Shown: in pieces, positions 9,919-18,402 of the stretch
Position numbering within the stretch: the first letter of the stretch is position 1
Layout of the letters: each line of letters begins with the position of its first letter
DNA from: Vulcanimicrobiota bacterium
Lineage (GTDB): Bacteria > Vulcanimicrobiota > Vulcanimicrobiia > Vulcanimicrobiales > Vulcanimicrobiaceae
DNA length: 50,174 bases
Reading direction: 5' to 3'
Assembly: GCA_030038215.1 (NCBI GenBank)
Contig: JASHPI010000155.1
Location: forward strand, 1-50,174
Made by a program: the position numbers and the translations under genes
The notes under the pieces: generated by a model
Told to the model about the DNA's origin: nothing
The model's input: only the letters and a program-made list of their open reading frames with translations
Database searches by the model: none

Positions 9919-10911
9919 ATGTTGGCAGCGGTGCGATATGCAGACGACCCGCCGGGCCGGTTGCGCTTAGCGGAGCGGCCGCTGCCGACACCGGCACGCG
10001 GAGAGGTAGTGTTGCGCATCCGGGCCTGCGGCGTCTGCCGGACCGACTTGCACATCGTTGACGGCGAGCTGCCGCCGCGTCTCCCGAGCGTCGTTCCCGG
10101 CCATCAGATCGTCGGGATCGTCGAACGGCTGGGTGAGGGAGTCGACGCAGCCCTTGCCGGCCGGCGCGTCGGCGTTTCGTGGCTGGGCGGCGTTGATGGG
10201 ACCTGCGAACAGTGCCTGGCCGGGCGTGAGAACCTCTGCGATGCGCCGACCTATACCGGCTACGACCGCGACGGTGGGTATACCGAGTATGTGTCTGTCC
10301 GTGCCGATTTTACCATTCCGCTTCCCGAGCACCTCGACGACCTCCACACCGCCCCGCTGCTTTGCGCGGGCATCATCGGCTTTCGGGCGCTCCGCGTCGC
10401 CGGCGTGCAGCCGGGCGAGCGCGTCGGGCTCTTCGGATTCGGCTCGTCGGCGCACCTCGCGCTGCAGGTCTTGCGTGGCTGGGGGTGCGAGGTCTACGTC
10501 GCAACCCGCGGCGAAGAGCATCAAGCATTCGCGCGGCGACTCGGTGCGCATTGGGTGGGGGGAGCGCTCGAGAGGCCGCCGGTTCCCCTCGATCGCGCCG
10601 TAACCTTCGCGCCCGCCGGCGACGTCGTGGTCTCGGCGCTCGCGTCGTTACGGAAAGGAGGCGTCGTCGCCATCAACGCGATTCATCTCGACCGCATGCC
10701 GTCGTTTGACTACGACTCACTCCTATGGGGCGAGCGTCAGCTGCGCAGCGTGACCAACATGACGCGCGTGGATGCGCGCGACTTCATCACGATCGCGGCG
10801 CGCGAAGGCGTCACGGCACAAACGACCGAGTTCGCCCTGGCCGATGCCCAGGCAGCGCTCGAAGCGGTACGCAACGATACCCTCGACGGCGCCGCAGTGA
10901 TTACGGTATGA
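9919..10911 (+). CDS. Zinc-dependent alcohol dehydrogenase (MDR superfamily)
   Basis: A 330-residue medium-chain zinc alcohol dehydrogenase that oxidises alcohols with NAD(P). The catalytic-zinc motif CGVCRTDLHIVDG lies near residues 34-46, with the GH of PGHQIVG following. The structural-zinc loop contains C-x2-C-x6-C (CEQCLAGRENLC). The Rossmann glycine motif is VGLFGFGSSAHLALQ, i.e. GFGSSA rather than the usual GxGGxG. It belongs to the AdhA-like group often annotated as zinc-dependent alcohol dehydrogenase family protein. It lies between the sugar porter (12-base gap) and a Gre-like gene (ATGA overlap), so cotranscription is likely. Confidence 0.92.
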   Translation: MLAAVRYADDPPGRLRLAERPLPTPARGEVVLRIRACGVCRTDLHIVDGELPPRLPSVVPGHQIVGIVERLGEGVDAALAGRRVGVSWLGGVDGTCEQCLAGRENLCDAPTYTGYDRDGGYTEYVSVRADFTIPLPEHLDDLHTAPLLCAGIIGFRALRVAGVQPGERVGLFGFGSSAHLALQVLRGWGCEVYVATRGEEHQAFARRLGAHWVGGALERPPVPLDRAVTFAPAGDVVVSALASLRKGGVVAINAIHLDRMPSFDYDSLLWGERQLRSVTNMTRVDARDFITIAAREGVTAQTTEFALADAQAALEAVRNDTLDGAAVITV

Positions 10912-11351
10912 GCCGGGCGTTCGTCAAGGATTGGGAGGATCGTCCCGAGCGGCCGCTGCCGCGTCCGGTCGAGCGCGAACGACCCAACTACGTGACGCCG
11001 CATGGATTGGAACGGCTGCGCGAAGCGCTCGCCGCAGCTCGCGCCAACGGCGACGAGCGCGATGCAAACTACTTCGAAGAGCGCCTCGAAAGCGCCCAGG
11101 TCGTCGATCCACGTTCGCAGCCGCGCGACGAGGTAGCCTTTGGATCGACGGTTGTCGTGCATGACGAACACGGCGGTCAGGTTCGCCTTCGCATCGTGGG
11201 CGCGGACGAAGCAGATCCGGCTCACGGAACGATCAGCTGGATCTCACCCTACGCGCAGGCGCTGCTCGGTCATCACAAGGGCGAGCGCGTCGTCGTGCAA
11301 CGCCCGGCCGGGCCGGCGACGGTCGTCATCGAGACGATCGAACCCGTTTAG
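10908..11351 (+). CDS. GreA/GreB-family transcription factor with short coiled coil
   Basis: A 147-residue protein whose start ATG overlaps the dehydrogenase stop (ATGA). The C-terminal half (from about residue 65) is the FKBP-like GreA/B domain: FGSTVVV, RIVGADEADP, GTISWISPYAQALLG and GERVVVQRPAG. The N-terminal coiled coil is very short, about 40 residues from TPHGLERLRE to VVDP, against roughly 70 in GreB, with GDERDANY at the tip where Gre factors carry an acidic GD-SENADY-type tip. It should bind RNA polymerase near the secondary channel, but the short coil may not reach the active site, so classical transcript cleavage is doubtful. The first 25 residues are charged and Pro-rich, as in related Gre-like proteins. 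Confidence 0.82.
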   Translation: MSRAFVKDWEDRPERPLPRPVERERPNYVTPHGLERLREALAAARANGDERDANYFEERLESAQVVDPRSQPRDEVAFGSTVVVHDEHGGQVRLRIVGADEADPAHGTISWISPYAQALLGHHKGERVVVQRPAGPATVVIETIEPV

Positions 11352-11359
11352 CACTCTCG

Positions 11360-12931
11360 TTGTCGCCGCTCAGCGTCGTCATTCCGGTCTACAACAACTG
11401 GTGGCTGACGCAGCGGTGCTTGCGCGCGCTCGAGGGGCTGCGCGGCGATGCGGCGGCGTTACTCGAAACGATCGTCGTCGACAACGCGTCGACCGACGAG
11501 ACCGCTGAGGCGGTCGGCGGTTTTCACTGGGTTCGTTACCTGCGACTGGAGAGCAATCGCAACTTCGCCGGTGCGTGCAACGCCGGGGCGCGTCTGGCGG
11601 AGGCGCCGTTGGTGCTCTTTCTTAACAACGACGCCTATCCGCTGGGCGACGCCCTAGATCCGCTGGTGCGCGTCTTCGAGCGAGATGAAGTGGCGATCGC
11701 CGGGGGTGCGCTCTTCTTCGAAGACGGCGTTACGCAAGCGGCCGGCCTCGTTGTGTTGCCGAACGCGCACTGGCATTACTCGCAGCGCAATTTGCCGCCG
11801 GACCTGGACGGAGTTACGACATCGCGCGATGCACTCGGCGTCTCTGGGGCAGCGATGGCGGTGCGGACCGAATGGTTTCTGGCCAACGGCAGCTTCGACG
11901 AATCGTTCGTCAACGGGTTCGAGGATGTCGATCTCTGCTTGCGCGCGCGCGAAGCGGGCCGCGCGATCGCCTACATCGCAACCGCGCGCTTCGCGCACTA
12001 CGAGGGCGCATCGGAGGGGCGCTTCGATCGCGAAGCTGAGAACGAGCGGCACTTCTACCGGCGATGGTCGTCAAGTTTTGCCTCGATGCCGCGAGTCGCT
12101 CGCGGCGAAGTCGGCGCCATCACCGTGCGCTCGAGCTCGCGCATCGGCCCGCTGCCGGCGGCGGCGTTGGAGGATCTCGAAGAGGCATTGCGCGCCTTTG
12201 GACACCCGATTGCGCACGCGATCCGTCCTTGGCAGCACTTCGACCGCCGCTTTCGGCGCGGCGCATCGCTTGGGTGGTTCGTGGATGACATTCCTCCGCC
12301 GGGAATCACCATCGAGGGGGATGGCGCGCTCGCGCGGATACGCACGCACGGCGCGATCGAACTCGAGGTGCCATGGCTGCCGTGCGCCGCATACGAACGC
12401 GTCGCTCGACTCGCGATTCGCCGCTCGGAGGATCCTGAATGCCGCGTCGTCGCCCTCGCCGGCAGCGACGCGGAACTGTGCGACACCCAAAGCGCGTTTG
12501 AGGGCCTCGAGGTCGTGCCGGTCAGCGCCCCGATGCTGCTCGGGGATGCTCAAATGCGCGAGGTAGCGTGCGTCGTGCACCTCGGATTGACCGACGAGAG
12601 CGCCTTCGGTAACGTCTTGCTCGCGCAGGCGGGCCTGCCGGCAGTCGTTGTCGCGCGCGAGGAGCTCAGCGCGCTCTTCGCGCCCGACGTCGCGCTGACC
12701 GCACAGCGCAATGAGATCGCGCAATACGCCGCGCACCTGGTCGCGGATCCGGCGGCACGCTTACGCTATGGAACGCTCGTGGCTGCCGACGCGCAGCGCC
12801 GCTTCTCACCGCGCCGCAGCGCGATCCGCGTCGTCGATCTGCTCTGCGCCGCGCGATTCGGCTTGGAACGTCCCGCCGCTGCGCGAACCGATACGCCCAT
12901 AGCCGCCTCCGCCGGGAGTCTGAACCGTTAG
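11360..12931 (+). CDS. Family 2 glycosyltransferase with an additional C-terminal domain
   Basis: A 523-residue protein starting at TTG 11360, 8 bases after the Gre-like gene. Residues 1 to about 230 form a GT-A family 2 transferase: SVVIPVYNNW at the N-terminus, VVDNASTDETAEA, the NNDAYP segment as the DxD-like metal site, and GFEDVDLCLRAREAG, which matches rhamnosyl/family-2 enzymes acting on surface polysaccharide. Residues from about 260 onward form a second domain that resembles the donor half of a GT-B enzyme (LGLTDESAFGN-LLAQAGLPAVV), but I cannot assign it confidently. The last 126 bases overlap the convergent hyuB gene. Likely role: extending a cell-surface or glycoprotein glycan; sugar and acceptor unknown. 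Confidence 0.86.
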   Translation: MSPLSVVIPVYNNWWLTQRCLRALEGLRGDAAALLETIVVDNASTDETAEAVGGFHWVRYLRLESNRNFAGACNAGARLAEAPLVLFLNNDAYPLGDALDPLVRVFERDEVAIAGGALFFEDGVTQAAGLVVLPNAHWHYSQRNLPPDLDGVTTSRDALGVSGAAMAVRTEWFLANGSFDESFVNGFEDVDLCLRAREAGRAIAYIATARFAHYEGASEGRFDREAENERHFYRRWSSSFASMPRVARGEVGAITVRSSSRIGPLPAAALEDLEEALRAFGHPIAHAIRPWQHFDRRFRRGASLGWFVDDIPPPGITIEGDGALARIRTHGAIELEVPWLPCAAYERVARLAIRRSEDPECRVVALAGSDAELCDTQSAFEGLEVVPVSAPMLLGDAQMREVACVVHLGLTDESAFGNVLLAQAGLPAVVVAREELSALFAPDVALTAQRNEIAQYAAHLVADPAARLRYGTLVAADAQRRFSPRRSAIRVVDLLCAARFGLERPAAARTDTPIAASAGSLNR

Positions 12932-14458
12932 CACGTCGCCCGCCTGCAGCGCGAGGCTCGTCTTTGCTGCCAGGATTTTCTCTGTCCGGTTGCGTGCGAG
13001 CGTGTGCCGACCGCGTGCGCCGGGCTCGCCACCCTGCGCCCCCGGCGGCTGCAGCGTGTGGCGGTCGGCGAGCAGTGTCGCGTCCGCCGTTCCTTCGACG
13101 AGCTCGATCGAGCGAATCAATCCGTTGCCTCCTCGCCAGGCACCAGCGCCGCCGGTCCCATCCGCAAACTCGTAGCGAACGACGCGCAGCGGATACTCGA
13201 GTTCGATTGCTTCGATCGGCGTGTTGAGCGTGTTGGTCATGTGACATTGAATGCCGTCGAGACCATCGCATGTCGGGCGCGCGCCCATCCCGCAGCCGAT
13301 GATTTCGTAGAAGGCCCAAGTGCGGCCGTCCGGCCGCGTTCCCCCAAGCATGACGTTGCTCATCGTCCCTCCACTACAGGCGGGCACGCGCTCCGGCACC
13401 GCTCGAGCCAGCGCCTGCAGCACCACCTCGGCGTTCCGCGTACTCGTCTCGACGTTGCCGCCGGAAACCGGCGCGGGGCGGCGCGGATTGAGCAGCGTTC
13501 CCTCGGGTACGTGCACCCGGACCGGGCGAAAGCAGCCCTCGTTCATCGGAATCATGCGATCGGTGACGGCGCGCAGCGCATAGTGCACGCCGGAAAGCGT
13601 CACGCCGAGCACCGCGTTCAGCGGCCATGGGACCTGTTCTGAGGTTCCGGTGTAGTCGAGAAGCGCCTGACCGTCCTGCAGTACGAGGCGCAGCGCGATG
13701 CGAATGCTCGGCATGCCGTCGCGATCCTCGAGGTAGTCGACGCCGTCGTAGACGCCTTCGCCGAGCGCCATCAGCGCCTTGCGCATCAGCGCTTCGCTAT
13801 CGTCGAGCGCCCGCGAGATCGCGCCCTCCATCGTTTCGATTCCGTAGCGCTCGTGGAGCTCCAGCAGCCGCCGCTCGCCGGTGTAGTTACCCGCCGTCTG
13901 CGCGCGCAGATCGCCGCTGCGCGCATCGGGCGTACGGGAGTTCGCGCCGAACAGCGCGACCGTTGAAGGCAGGACGCGATCGCCCTCGACCAGGCGCATC
14001 GGCGGCACGATCAACCCTTCGGCGAAGAGTTCGGCCGCCTGCGCCGGCATCGAGCCCGCGACCGCACCGCCGACGTCGGCGTGATGTGCCTTGTTCGCAG
14101 CGTAACCGACGAGCTGTTCGTTAAAGAAGACTGGGCGAATGACGGTCACGTCGTTGAGGTGCGTGCCGCTGACGTATGGATCGTTTACCACCCACATCTC
14201 GCCTGGTCGAACGCCGCCGTACCAGCGCTCGATGACGTGCAGCGTCTGCCGAAGTCCCCAGGGCAGCGAACCGAGATGGACCGGAATGTGTTCGGCTTGC
14301 GCGATCAACCGGGCGCGCCGGTCGAAGAGCGCGCACGAATGATCGAGCCGCTCCTTGATGTTCGGCGAATATGCGCTGTTGCGCAGCGCAATGCCCATCT
14401 CTTCGCTCGCGTAGACGAGCGCGCTCTTGATCACCTCGACGGTGATCGGGTCGCTCAT
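12806..14458 (-). CDS. hyuB: Hydantoinase B / 5-oxoprolinase subunit
   Basis: A 550-residue HyuB-family protein (PF02538), partner of HyuA in ATP-dependent hydrolysis of hydantoins, 5-oxoproline or related cyclic amides, or in acetone-carboxylase-like reactions. Recognisable segments are the start MSDPITVEVIKSAL, the NDPYVSGTHLNDVTV and HHADVGG motifs, NYTGERRLLELHERYG, and the C-terminal PGGGGYG. About 29 residues follow PGGGGYG before the stop, longer than usual, and this tail is what overlaps the glycosyltransferase on the other strand. Its ATG overlaps the end of hyuA by 4 bases. It is the last gene of an apparent operon running from 18317. The substrate cannot be deduced. Confidence 0.92.
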   Translation of the reverse strand: MSDPITVEVIKSALVYASEEMGIALRNSAYSPNIKERLDHSCALFDRRARLIAQAEHIPVHLGSLPWGLRQTLHVIERWYGGVRPGEMWVVNDPYVSGTHLNDVTVIRPVFFNEQLVGYAANKAHHADVGGAVAGSMPAQAAELFAEGLIVPPMRLVEGDRVLPSTVALFGANSRTPDARSGDLRAQTAGNYTGERRLLELHERYGIETMEGAISRALDDSEALMRKALMALGEGVYDGVDYLEDRDGMPSIRIALRLVLQDGQALLDYTGTSEQVPWPLNAVLGVTLSGVHYALRAVTDRMIPMNEGCFRPVRVHVPEGTLLNPRRPAPVSGGNVETSTRNAEVVLQALARAVPERVPACSGGTMSNVMLGGTRPDGRTWAFYEIIGCGMGARPTCDGLDGIQCHMTNTLNTPIEAIELEYPLRVVRYEFADGTGGAGAWRGGNGLIRSIELVEGTADATLLADRHTLQPPGAQGGEPGARGRHTLARNRTEKILAAKTSLALQAGDVLTVQTPGGGGYGRIGSRSGGTFQAESRGAEQIDDADRAAAR

Positions 14459-16560
14459 TGCGCGCGTCGCAGGTCGAGCAGCTCACCTTCGAGACGCAGC
14501 GACCATCCGGGCGCGACGTACGTCGTACTATCGTACTCCTCGACGATCGCCGGCCCTTTGATAGGGCGATCGGAATGGAGGGCGGCACGGTCGAAAACGG
14601 GCACGTCGAGGAAAGCAGCTTCGATCCACACATCGCGGGTCGTCCTCCCCGTGTCATGCCGACCCTTCGACCCGGCGCTTCTCGCCTCGCTCAGGACTGC
14701 GCTTTGCACAGGCAACTGGCCGTAGGCCGTCAGGCGCGCATTGACCAGCTCGATCGCTTCATCCGGGACATCGTAACCGTAACGCGCGCGATGCGCGTCG
14801 TGGAAGCGTTGCGCGATCGCGGACGGTGAATCGTCGTGCTCGATTGCAAGCTCGAAGCTTTGCCCGCGGTAGCGGGCGTCGTACTCCCGCCGAAAGACGA
14901 TCGTTTCCGGGCTGGCGCCCTGCTCGATCAGCGCGTTTCGGCCGCGCGTTTCACGTTCATCGAAACTGCGCGCCAGCGCCGCTCCGTCGATTTCGTCGAG
15001 CCTGCGCAGCACCGGCGCGACGTAACTCGCGTGCAGTTGCGCATCGAGCAGGCCGGACGCGGAAAAGAGGCCAGGATGCGCTGGAACCAGGATGCGCTCG
15101 ATGCGGAGCTCGTCGGCGAGCGCGCAAGCGTGCAACGGGCCGCCGCCGCCGAACGCCACCAGCGTAAACTCGCGCGGATCGAGGCCACGCTCGATCGTAA
15201 CGATGCGCAAGACCTTCGCCATTGCGGCGTCGATCAAGGTGACGATACCCGCCGCGGCCGCTTCGACGCTTAGCCCGATCGGTCGTGCCAGCCGTTCGAT
15301 TGCGGCGCGCGCGCGTTGCGCGTCGATCGGAAAGGCACCTCCGAGCAGGTGCTTGCGATTGAGCCGTCCCAGCACGACGTTGGCATCGGTAACCGTCGCG
15401 CGTTCGGATCTTCCGTAACAGGCCGGTCCCGGATCGGCGCCCGCCGAGATCGGTCCCACGCGCAGCGAGCCGGCGTCGTCGATCCAGGCGATCGTACCGC
15501 CGCCCGCGCTGGCTTCGGCTAAGTCGACGAATGGAAAGCGAACCGGATAGCCGCTGCCTTTGACGGCCCGCCCGCTATGCGTTCGCCCCGCGGCCTCGAA
15601 CTCGGTCGCGACCTGCGCGATGCCGTCCAGGATCGTGCCGGCCTTGGCGGTCGTCCCGCCCATGTCGAACGAGAGCAACCGGTGCGCGGCAATCCGCCGC
15701 CCCAGCGCCGCGGTCGCAATTGCGCCGCTGGCCGGACCGCTCTCGACGATTGCGGCCGGCGTCGCTGCAATCTGTGCGGCCGCACTCATGCCTCCGTCAC
15801 TGCGCATCACGTAGAGTGGGGCCTCGATGTGCCGCGCGCGCAGGGCGTCAAGAAGCTCTTCGAGGTAGCGCTCCACGATCGGAGCGAGCGCCGCATTGAC
15901 CAGCGCGGTCGAGAACCGCTCGTACTCGCGATACTCCGGATCGACTTCGGAGGAGCACACGATCCGTGCCTCCGGCAGCGCCGAGGCGAGCGCCTGCGCT
16001 ATGCGACGCTCGTGCACGTCATTGGCGTACGAGTTGAGCAGACAGACGGCGACGGCTGCGACGTCGCGCATCTGCAGCTGCATACAGACGCGCTGCAGCG
16101 AGCCTTCGTCAAGCGGCACCAGCACCGAACCGGACGGATCGATGCGCTCGCGCACCGTCAGACGGTCTTCGCGAGCCACGAGCGACCGCGGCCGCATGAC
16201 GAATAAATCGTAGAGCTCGCTGCGGTTTTGGCGGCCGATCTCAATGATATCGCGGAAGCCGTGGGTGGTAACGAGCGCGACGCGCGGCAGTTCGAGTCCG
16301 AGCTGACCCAGCAACGCATTGGTCGCGATCGTGGTCGAGTGGCCGACCAGCTCGAGACGACAGCCACGTTCGTAGCGCGCCAATAAGGAGGCGAGCGCTT
16401 CGATCACCGCCGCGTGCGGCGCGTGCGGCGTCGTAGGGACTTTGAGCGTGACGCGCTCGCCGCTCGAGGACTCGGAGGCGACGAGATCGGTGAACGTGCC
16501 CCCGACGTCGATGCCGACGCGCAGCGCGCAACTCAAGTTAGAACTTTTCCTGCGGTTCAC
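14455..16560 (-). CDS. hyuA: Hydantoinase A / N-methylhydantoinase-type ATPase subunit
   Basis: A 701-residue HyuA-family protein (PF05378 and PF01968) of the actin/hexokinase ATPase fold. The N-terminal phosphate motif VGIDVGGTFTDLV starts near residue 15, and the second motif LLSFDMGGTTAKAG is in the middle third. The C-terminal domain ends with GPAIVEEYDSTT-V-PGW, typical of the family. Near residues 617-640 the protein contains an odd Ser/Lys/Gly-rich stretch (VLSEARSAGSKGRHD) encoded by what looks like a dispersed DNA repeat inserted in frame. The gene starts 1 base after the preceding VOC gene and overlaps hyuB by 4 bases, so the subunits are probably made together. Hydantoin, oxoproline or another cyclic amide is a possible substrate. 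Confidence 0.92.
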   Translation of the reverse strand: MNRRKSSNLSCALRVGIDVGGTFTDLVASESSSGERVTLKVPTTPHAPHAAVIEALASLLARYERGCRLELVGHSTTIATNALLGQLGLELPRVALVTTHGFRDIIEIGRQNRSELYDLFVMRPRSLVAREDRLTVRERIDPSGSVLVPLDEGSLQRVCMQLQMRDVAAVAVCLLNSYANDVHERRIAQALASALPEARIVCSSEVDPEYREYERFSTALVNAALAPIVERYLEELLDALRARHIEAPLYVMRSDGGMSAAAQIAATPAAIVESGPASGAIATAALGRRIAAHRLLSFDMGGTTAKAGTILDGIAQVATEFEAAGRTHSGRAVKGSGYPVRFPFVDLAEASAGGGTIAWIDDAGSLRVGPISAGADPGPACYGRSERATVTDANVVLGRLNRKHLLGGAFPIDAQRARAAIERLARPIGLSVEAAAAGIVTLIDAAMAKVLRIVTIERGLDPREFTLVAFGGGGPLHACALADELRIERILVPAHPGLFSASGLLDAQLHASYVAPVLRRLDEIDGAALARSFDERETRGRNALIEQGASPETIVFRREYDARYRGQSFELAIEHDDSPSAIAQRFHDAHRARYGYDVPDEAIELVNARLTAYGQLPVQSAVLSEARSAGSKGRHDTGRTTRDVWIEAAFLDVPVFDRAALHSDRPIKGPAIVEEYDSTTYVAPGWSLRLEGELLDLRRAQ
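14651..14699. repeat. Dispersed-repeat-like segment embedded in hyuA
   Basis: Read on the minus strand this segment runs CCTGAGCGAGGCGAG, then AAGCGCCGGGTCGAAGGG, then toward GGCATGAC. It resembles the short intergenic repeats of the CCTGAGCG...TCGAAGG...ATGAC type that many bacterial genomes carry. Here it lies inside the hyuA coding region and is translated in frame. No second copy was seen in this window, so the repeat call rests on resemblance to known elements. Confidence 0.5.
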
Positions 16561-16561
16561 C

Positions 16562-17071
16562 CTACGCTTGCCGGTATGCTCGCTTTAAGACCTCGATATC
16601 GAGCTTGACCATCGCGAGCATGGCTTGCATCGCGCGGGCCGATCCCTCGGCGTCCCCGCCGGCGAGCACTTCGGATAGACCCTCGGGAACCACCTGCCAC
16701 GTCACGCCGAACTTGTCGGCGAGCCATCCGCATTGCAGCGGTTGTCCGCCGTCGGCCAATTTCTCCCAAAGGTCGTCGAGCTCGGTCTGGGTCTTCGCGG
16801 TCACGACGAAGGAGATCGCGCGCGATGCCGAGAGCGAAAACATCGCGCCCATATCCTCGCCCTCTGGATTCGTATGGCCTCCGTTGAAGGCAACGAATTT
16901 GGTGCCGTCCAGCGAGAACGCGATCGTCATAACTCGCCCCTTTGGCCCGGGGGTCGCCTCGCCGAAGCGGGTGATCGAGTCAATGCTGGCGTTTTTGAAA
17001 ATCGAAACGTAGAAGTTGACCGCCTCTTCGGCATTGTCGTCGAACCAGAAAAACGGTGTGATGTTCTGCAT
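16562..17071 (-). CDS. VOC-family (PhnB-like) protein
   Basis: A 169-residue protein of the vicinal oxygen chelate superfamily, PhnB / '3-demethylubiquinone-9 3-methyltransferase' group. Typical features are the N-terminal ITPFFWFDDNAEEAVNFY, the IDSITRFGE-TPGPKG segment, a -FVAFNGG strand, and the C-terminal LADKFGVTWQVVPEGLSE. No enzyme activity has been established for most PhnB-like proteins. It is the third of three consecutive VOC genes on this strand, starting 9 bases after the preceding one and ending 1 base before hyuA, so it sits inside the operon. It may bind a small metabolite or metal; specific function unknown. Confidence 0.88.
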   Translation of the reverse strand: MQNITPFFWFDDNAEEAVNFYVSIFKNASIDSITRFGEATPGPKGRVMTIAFSLDGTKFVAFNGGHTNPEGEDMGAMFSLSASRAISFVVTAKTQTELDDLWEKLADGGQPLQCGWLADKFGVTWQVVPEGLSEVLAGGDAEGSARAMQAMLAMVKLDIEVLKRAYRQA

Positions 17072-17080
17072 GGAGATCTC

Positions 17081-17899
17081 CTAGTAGCGAAGCTGGCTAA
17101 TCGTGAAGACGGCGCCTTGCGGATCGGCGATCGTTGCGCGCCGGAAGCCCGGCGCGTCGTACGGCGAGACGAGCACATTCGCACCGAGCGCTTCGGCCTT
17201 GAGCGCTGCCGCATCGGCGTCGTCGATCCAGAAGTCCACGCTCCACTCGGCGGAGCGGTCGTCTGGAAACGTATCGCAAGCCGGAAGCATGACGGCGACC
17301 ACGTCGCGGGGCACGGGCTGCTTCGGTTCGCCGCCGACGTAACCGGAAAGGCGGCAGAGGTAGATCGCACTCTCTCCCGCATCGAGGCTCTCGGTCTTCC
17401 AGTTGAAGAGGCGTGCGTAGAAGCTGCGCGCACCGTCGGGGTCGCGCGTGATCAGCGAACTCATCGCCCAGGCCTGCGGTTCGTTCACGAGCTCCGCGCC
17501 GTGACGTTGCTCGGCCTCCCACACGCAGAAGGTTGCGCCGGCGGGATCGCGCAACACGGCCATTCGACCGGCCGGCGCGACGTCGAAGGGTGCGACCACC
17601 GCCGCGCCACCCGCGTCCCCGGCTTGCGCCGCGACTCGGTCGACGCTTTGCACGGCGATGTACGTGGCCCAAAACGCGCCCGGCGGCGCTTGTGCGGGCT
17701 TCGAACCCACTCCGGCGACGTCTCGGCCGCGCAGCCGCGCTACGAAATATCGGCCCGGCGGCTCACCGGGCATCGGCCCTGGACCATCGTACTGCCAACC
17801 GAATAACTCGGAGTAGAAGCGCGTTGCAGCGTCGGGATCCGGCTGCAGCGTCTCGACCCAACACGGGACGCCGGGCGGATAGTGCGTTCGTTCGCTCAT
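17081..17899 (-). CDS. Two-domain VOC/glyoxalase-like protein
   Basis: A 272-residue protein with two glyoxalase-like VOC modules in tandem. The first begins PGVPCWVETLQPDPDAATRFY (residues about 9-29) and the second begins with AWAMSSLITRDPDGARSFY near residue 140. Each contains the FY-LFGW / FYARLFNW element typical of the 'VOC family protein' group that includes the Streptomyces CFP-30B hydroxylase-like proteins. The start ATG lies 1 base beyond the stop of the preceding VOC gene, suggesting translational coupling. Substrate is unknown; co-occurrence with hyuAB suggests a catabolic or detoxification route. Confidence 0.88.
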   Translation of the reverse strand: MSERTHYPPGVPCWVETLQPDPDAATRFYSELFGWQYDGPGPMPGEPPGRYFVARLRGRDVAGVGSKPAQAPPGAFWATYIAVQSVDRVAAQAGDAGGAAVVAPFDVAPAGRMAVLRDPAGATFCVWEAEQRHGAELVNEPQAWAMSSLITRDPDGARSFYARLFNWKTESLDAGESAIYLCRLSGYVGGEPKQPVPRDVVAVMLPACDTFPDDRSAEWSVDFWIDDADAAALKAEALGANVLVSPYDAPGFRRATIADPQGAVFTISQLRY

Positions 17900-17900
17900 T

Positions 17901-18317
17901 TCAACTCCTGCTCTCAGTTTGGCAATTGATCAACCATTTGACGCCGAACTTATCGCTCACCATTCCAAAGCGCGGCGACCAGAACGTCTTCGCCAGCGGC
18001 ATGATCACGGATCCGCCCTCGGCGAGCTTCGCGAAGACCTCGTCGGTCTGCGCTTCGCTGTCGGTCTGGACGCCGAGCATGAAGTTGTCGCCGGGTTCTC
18101 CCGCGCGGCCGGGCGGCGCATCCATGATGTTCACGATGCCGGCCGAAGAGCGCAACCTCCCGTACAGGACTTTTCCAGCCCAGCTCGGCGGCACGGCGTT
18201 CGCCGCCGGGGACCCTGCGAATCGCGTGATCTCGACCTTACCGCCGATGGCATCGCGGTAATGCTCGAGCACGGTTTCGGCGATTCCATTGAAGGTGAGA
18301 TGAGGGCTGAGTTCCAT
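17901..18317 (-). CDS. VOC-family (PhnB-like) protein, first gene of the operon
   Basis: From ATG 18317 this is a 138-residue PhnB-like VOC protein: MELSPHLTFNG at the start, VLEHYRDAIGG, an FMLGVQTDSEAQTDE segment and the C-terminal MVSDKFGVKWLIN. The start is supported by GAAAGGA about 9 bases upstream; a longer open frame reaches 18413 but would cross the promoter. It heads a tight operon (VOC, VOC, VOC, hyuA, hyuB) with gaps of 1, 9 and 1 bases and a final 4-base overlap. The leader is about 50 bases from a strong predicted promoter at 18374-18402. The HxlR regulator encoded divergently is the natural candidate controller. Confidence 0.86.
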   Translation of the reverse strand: MELSPHLTFNGIAETVLEHYRDAIGGKVEITRFAGSPAANAVPPSWAGKVLYGRLRSSAGIVNIMDAPPGRAGEPGDNFMLGVQTDSEAQTDEVFAKLAEGGSVIMPLAKTFWSPRFGMVSDKFGVKWLINCQTESRS

Positions 18318-18373
18318 TTCGAGCGTCCTTTCACAGATCGTGAGATAAAGGCTCACCCGCGCCTGTGCCGTCG

Positions 18374-18402
18374 AGTATACAAACCTAACTTCGGAAAAGC
18401 AA
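18374..18402 (-). promoter_or_regulatory. Sigma-70-type promoter of the VOC-hyuAB operon
   Basis: On the minus strand TTGCTT (18402-18397) and TATACT (18379-18374) are separated by exactly 17 bases, matching the sigma-70 consensus closely. The predicted transcription start would be near 18367, giving a leader of about 50 bases to the ATG at 18317. The intergenic stretch is visibly richer in A/T than its surroundings. Confidence 0.75.
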
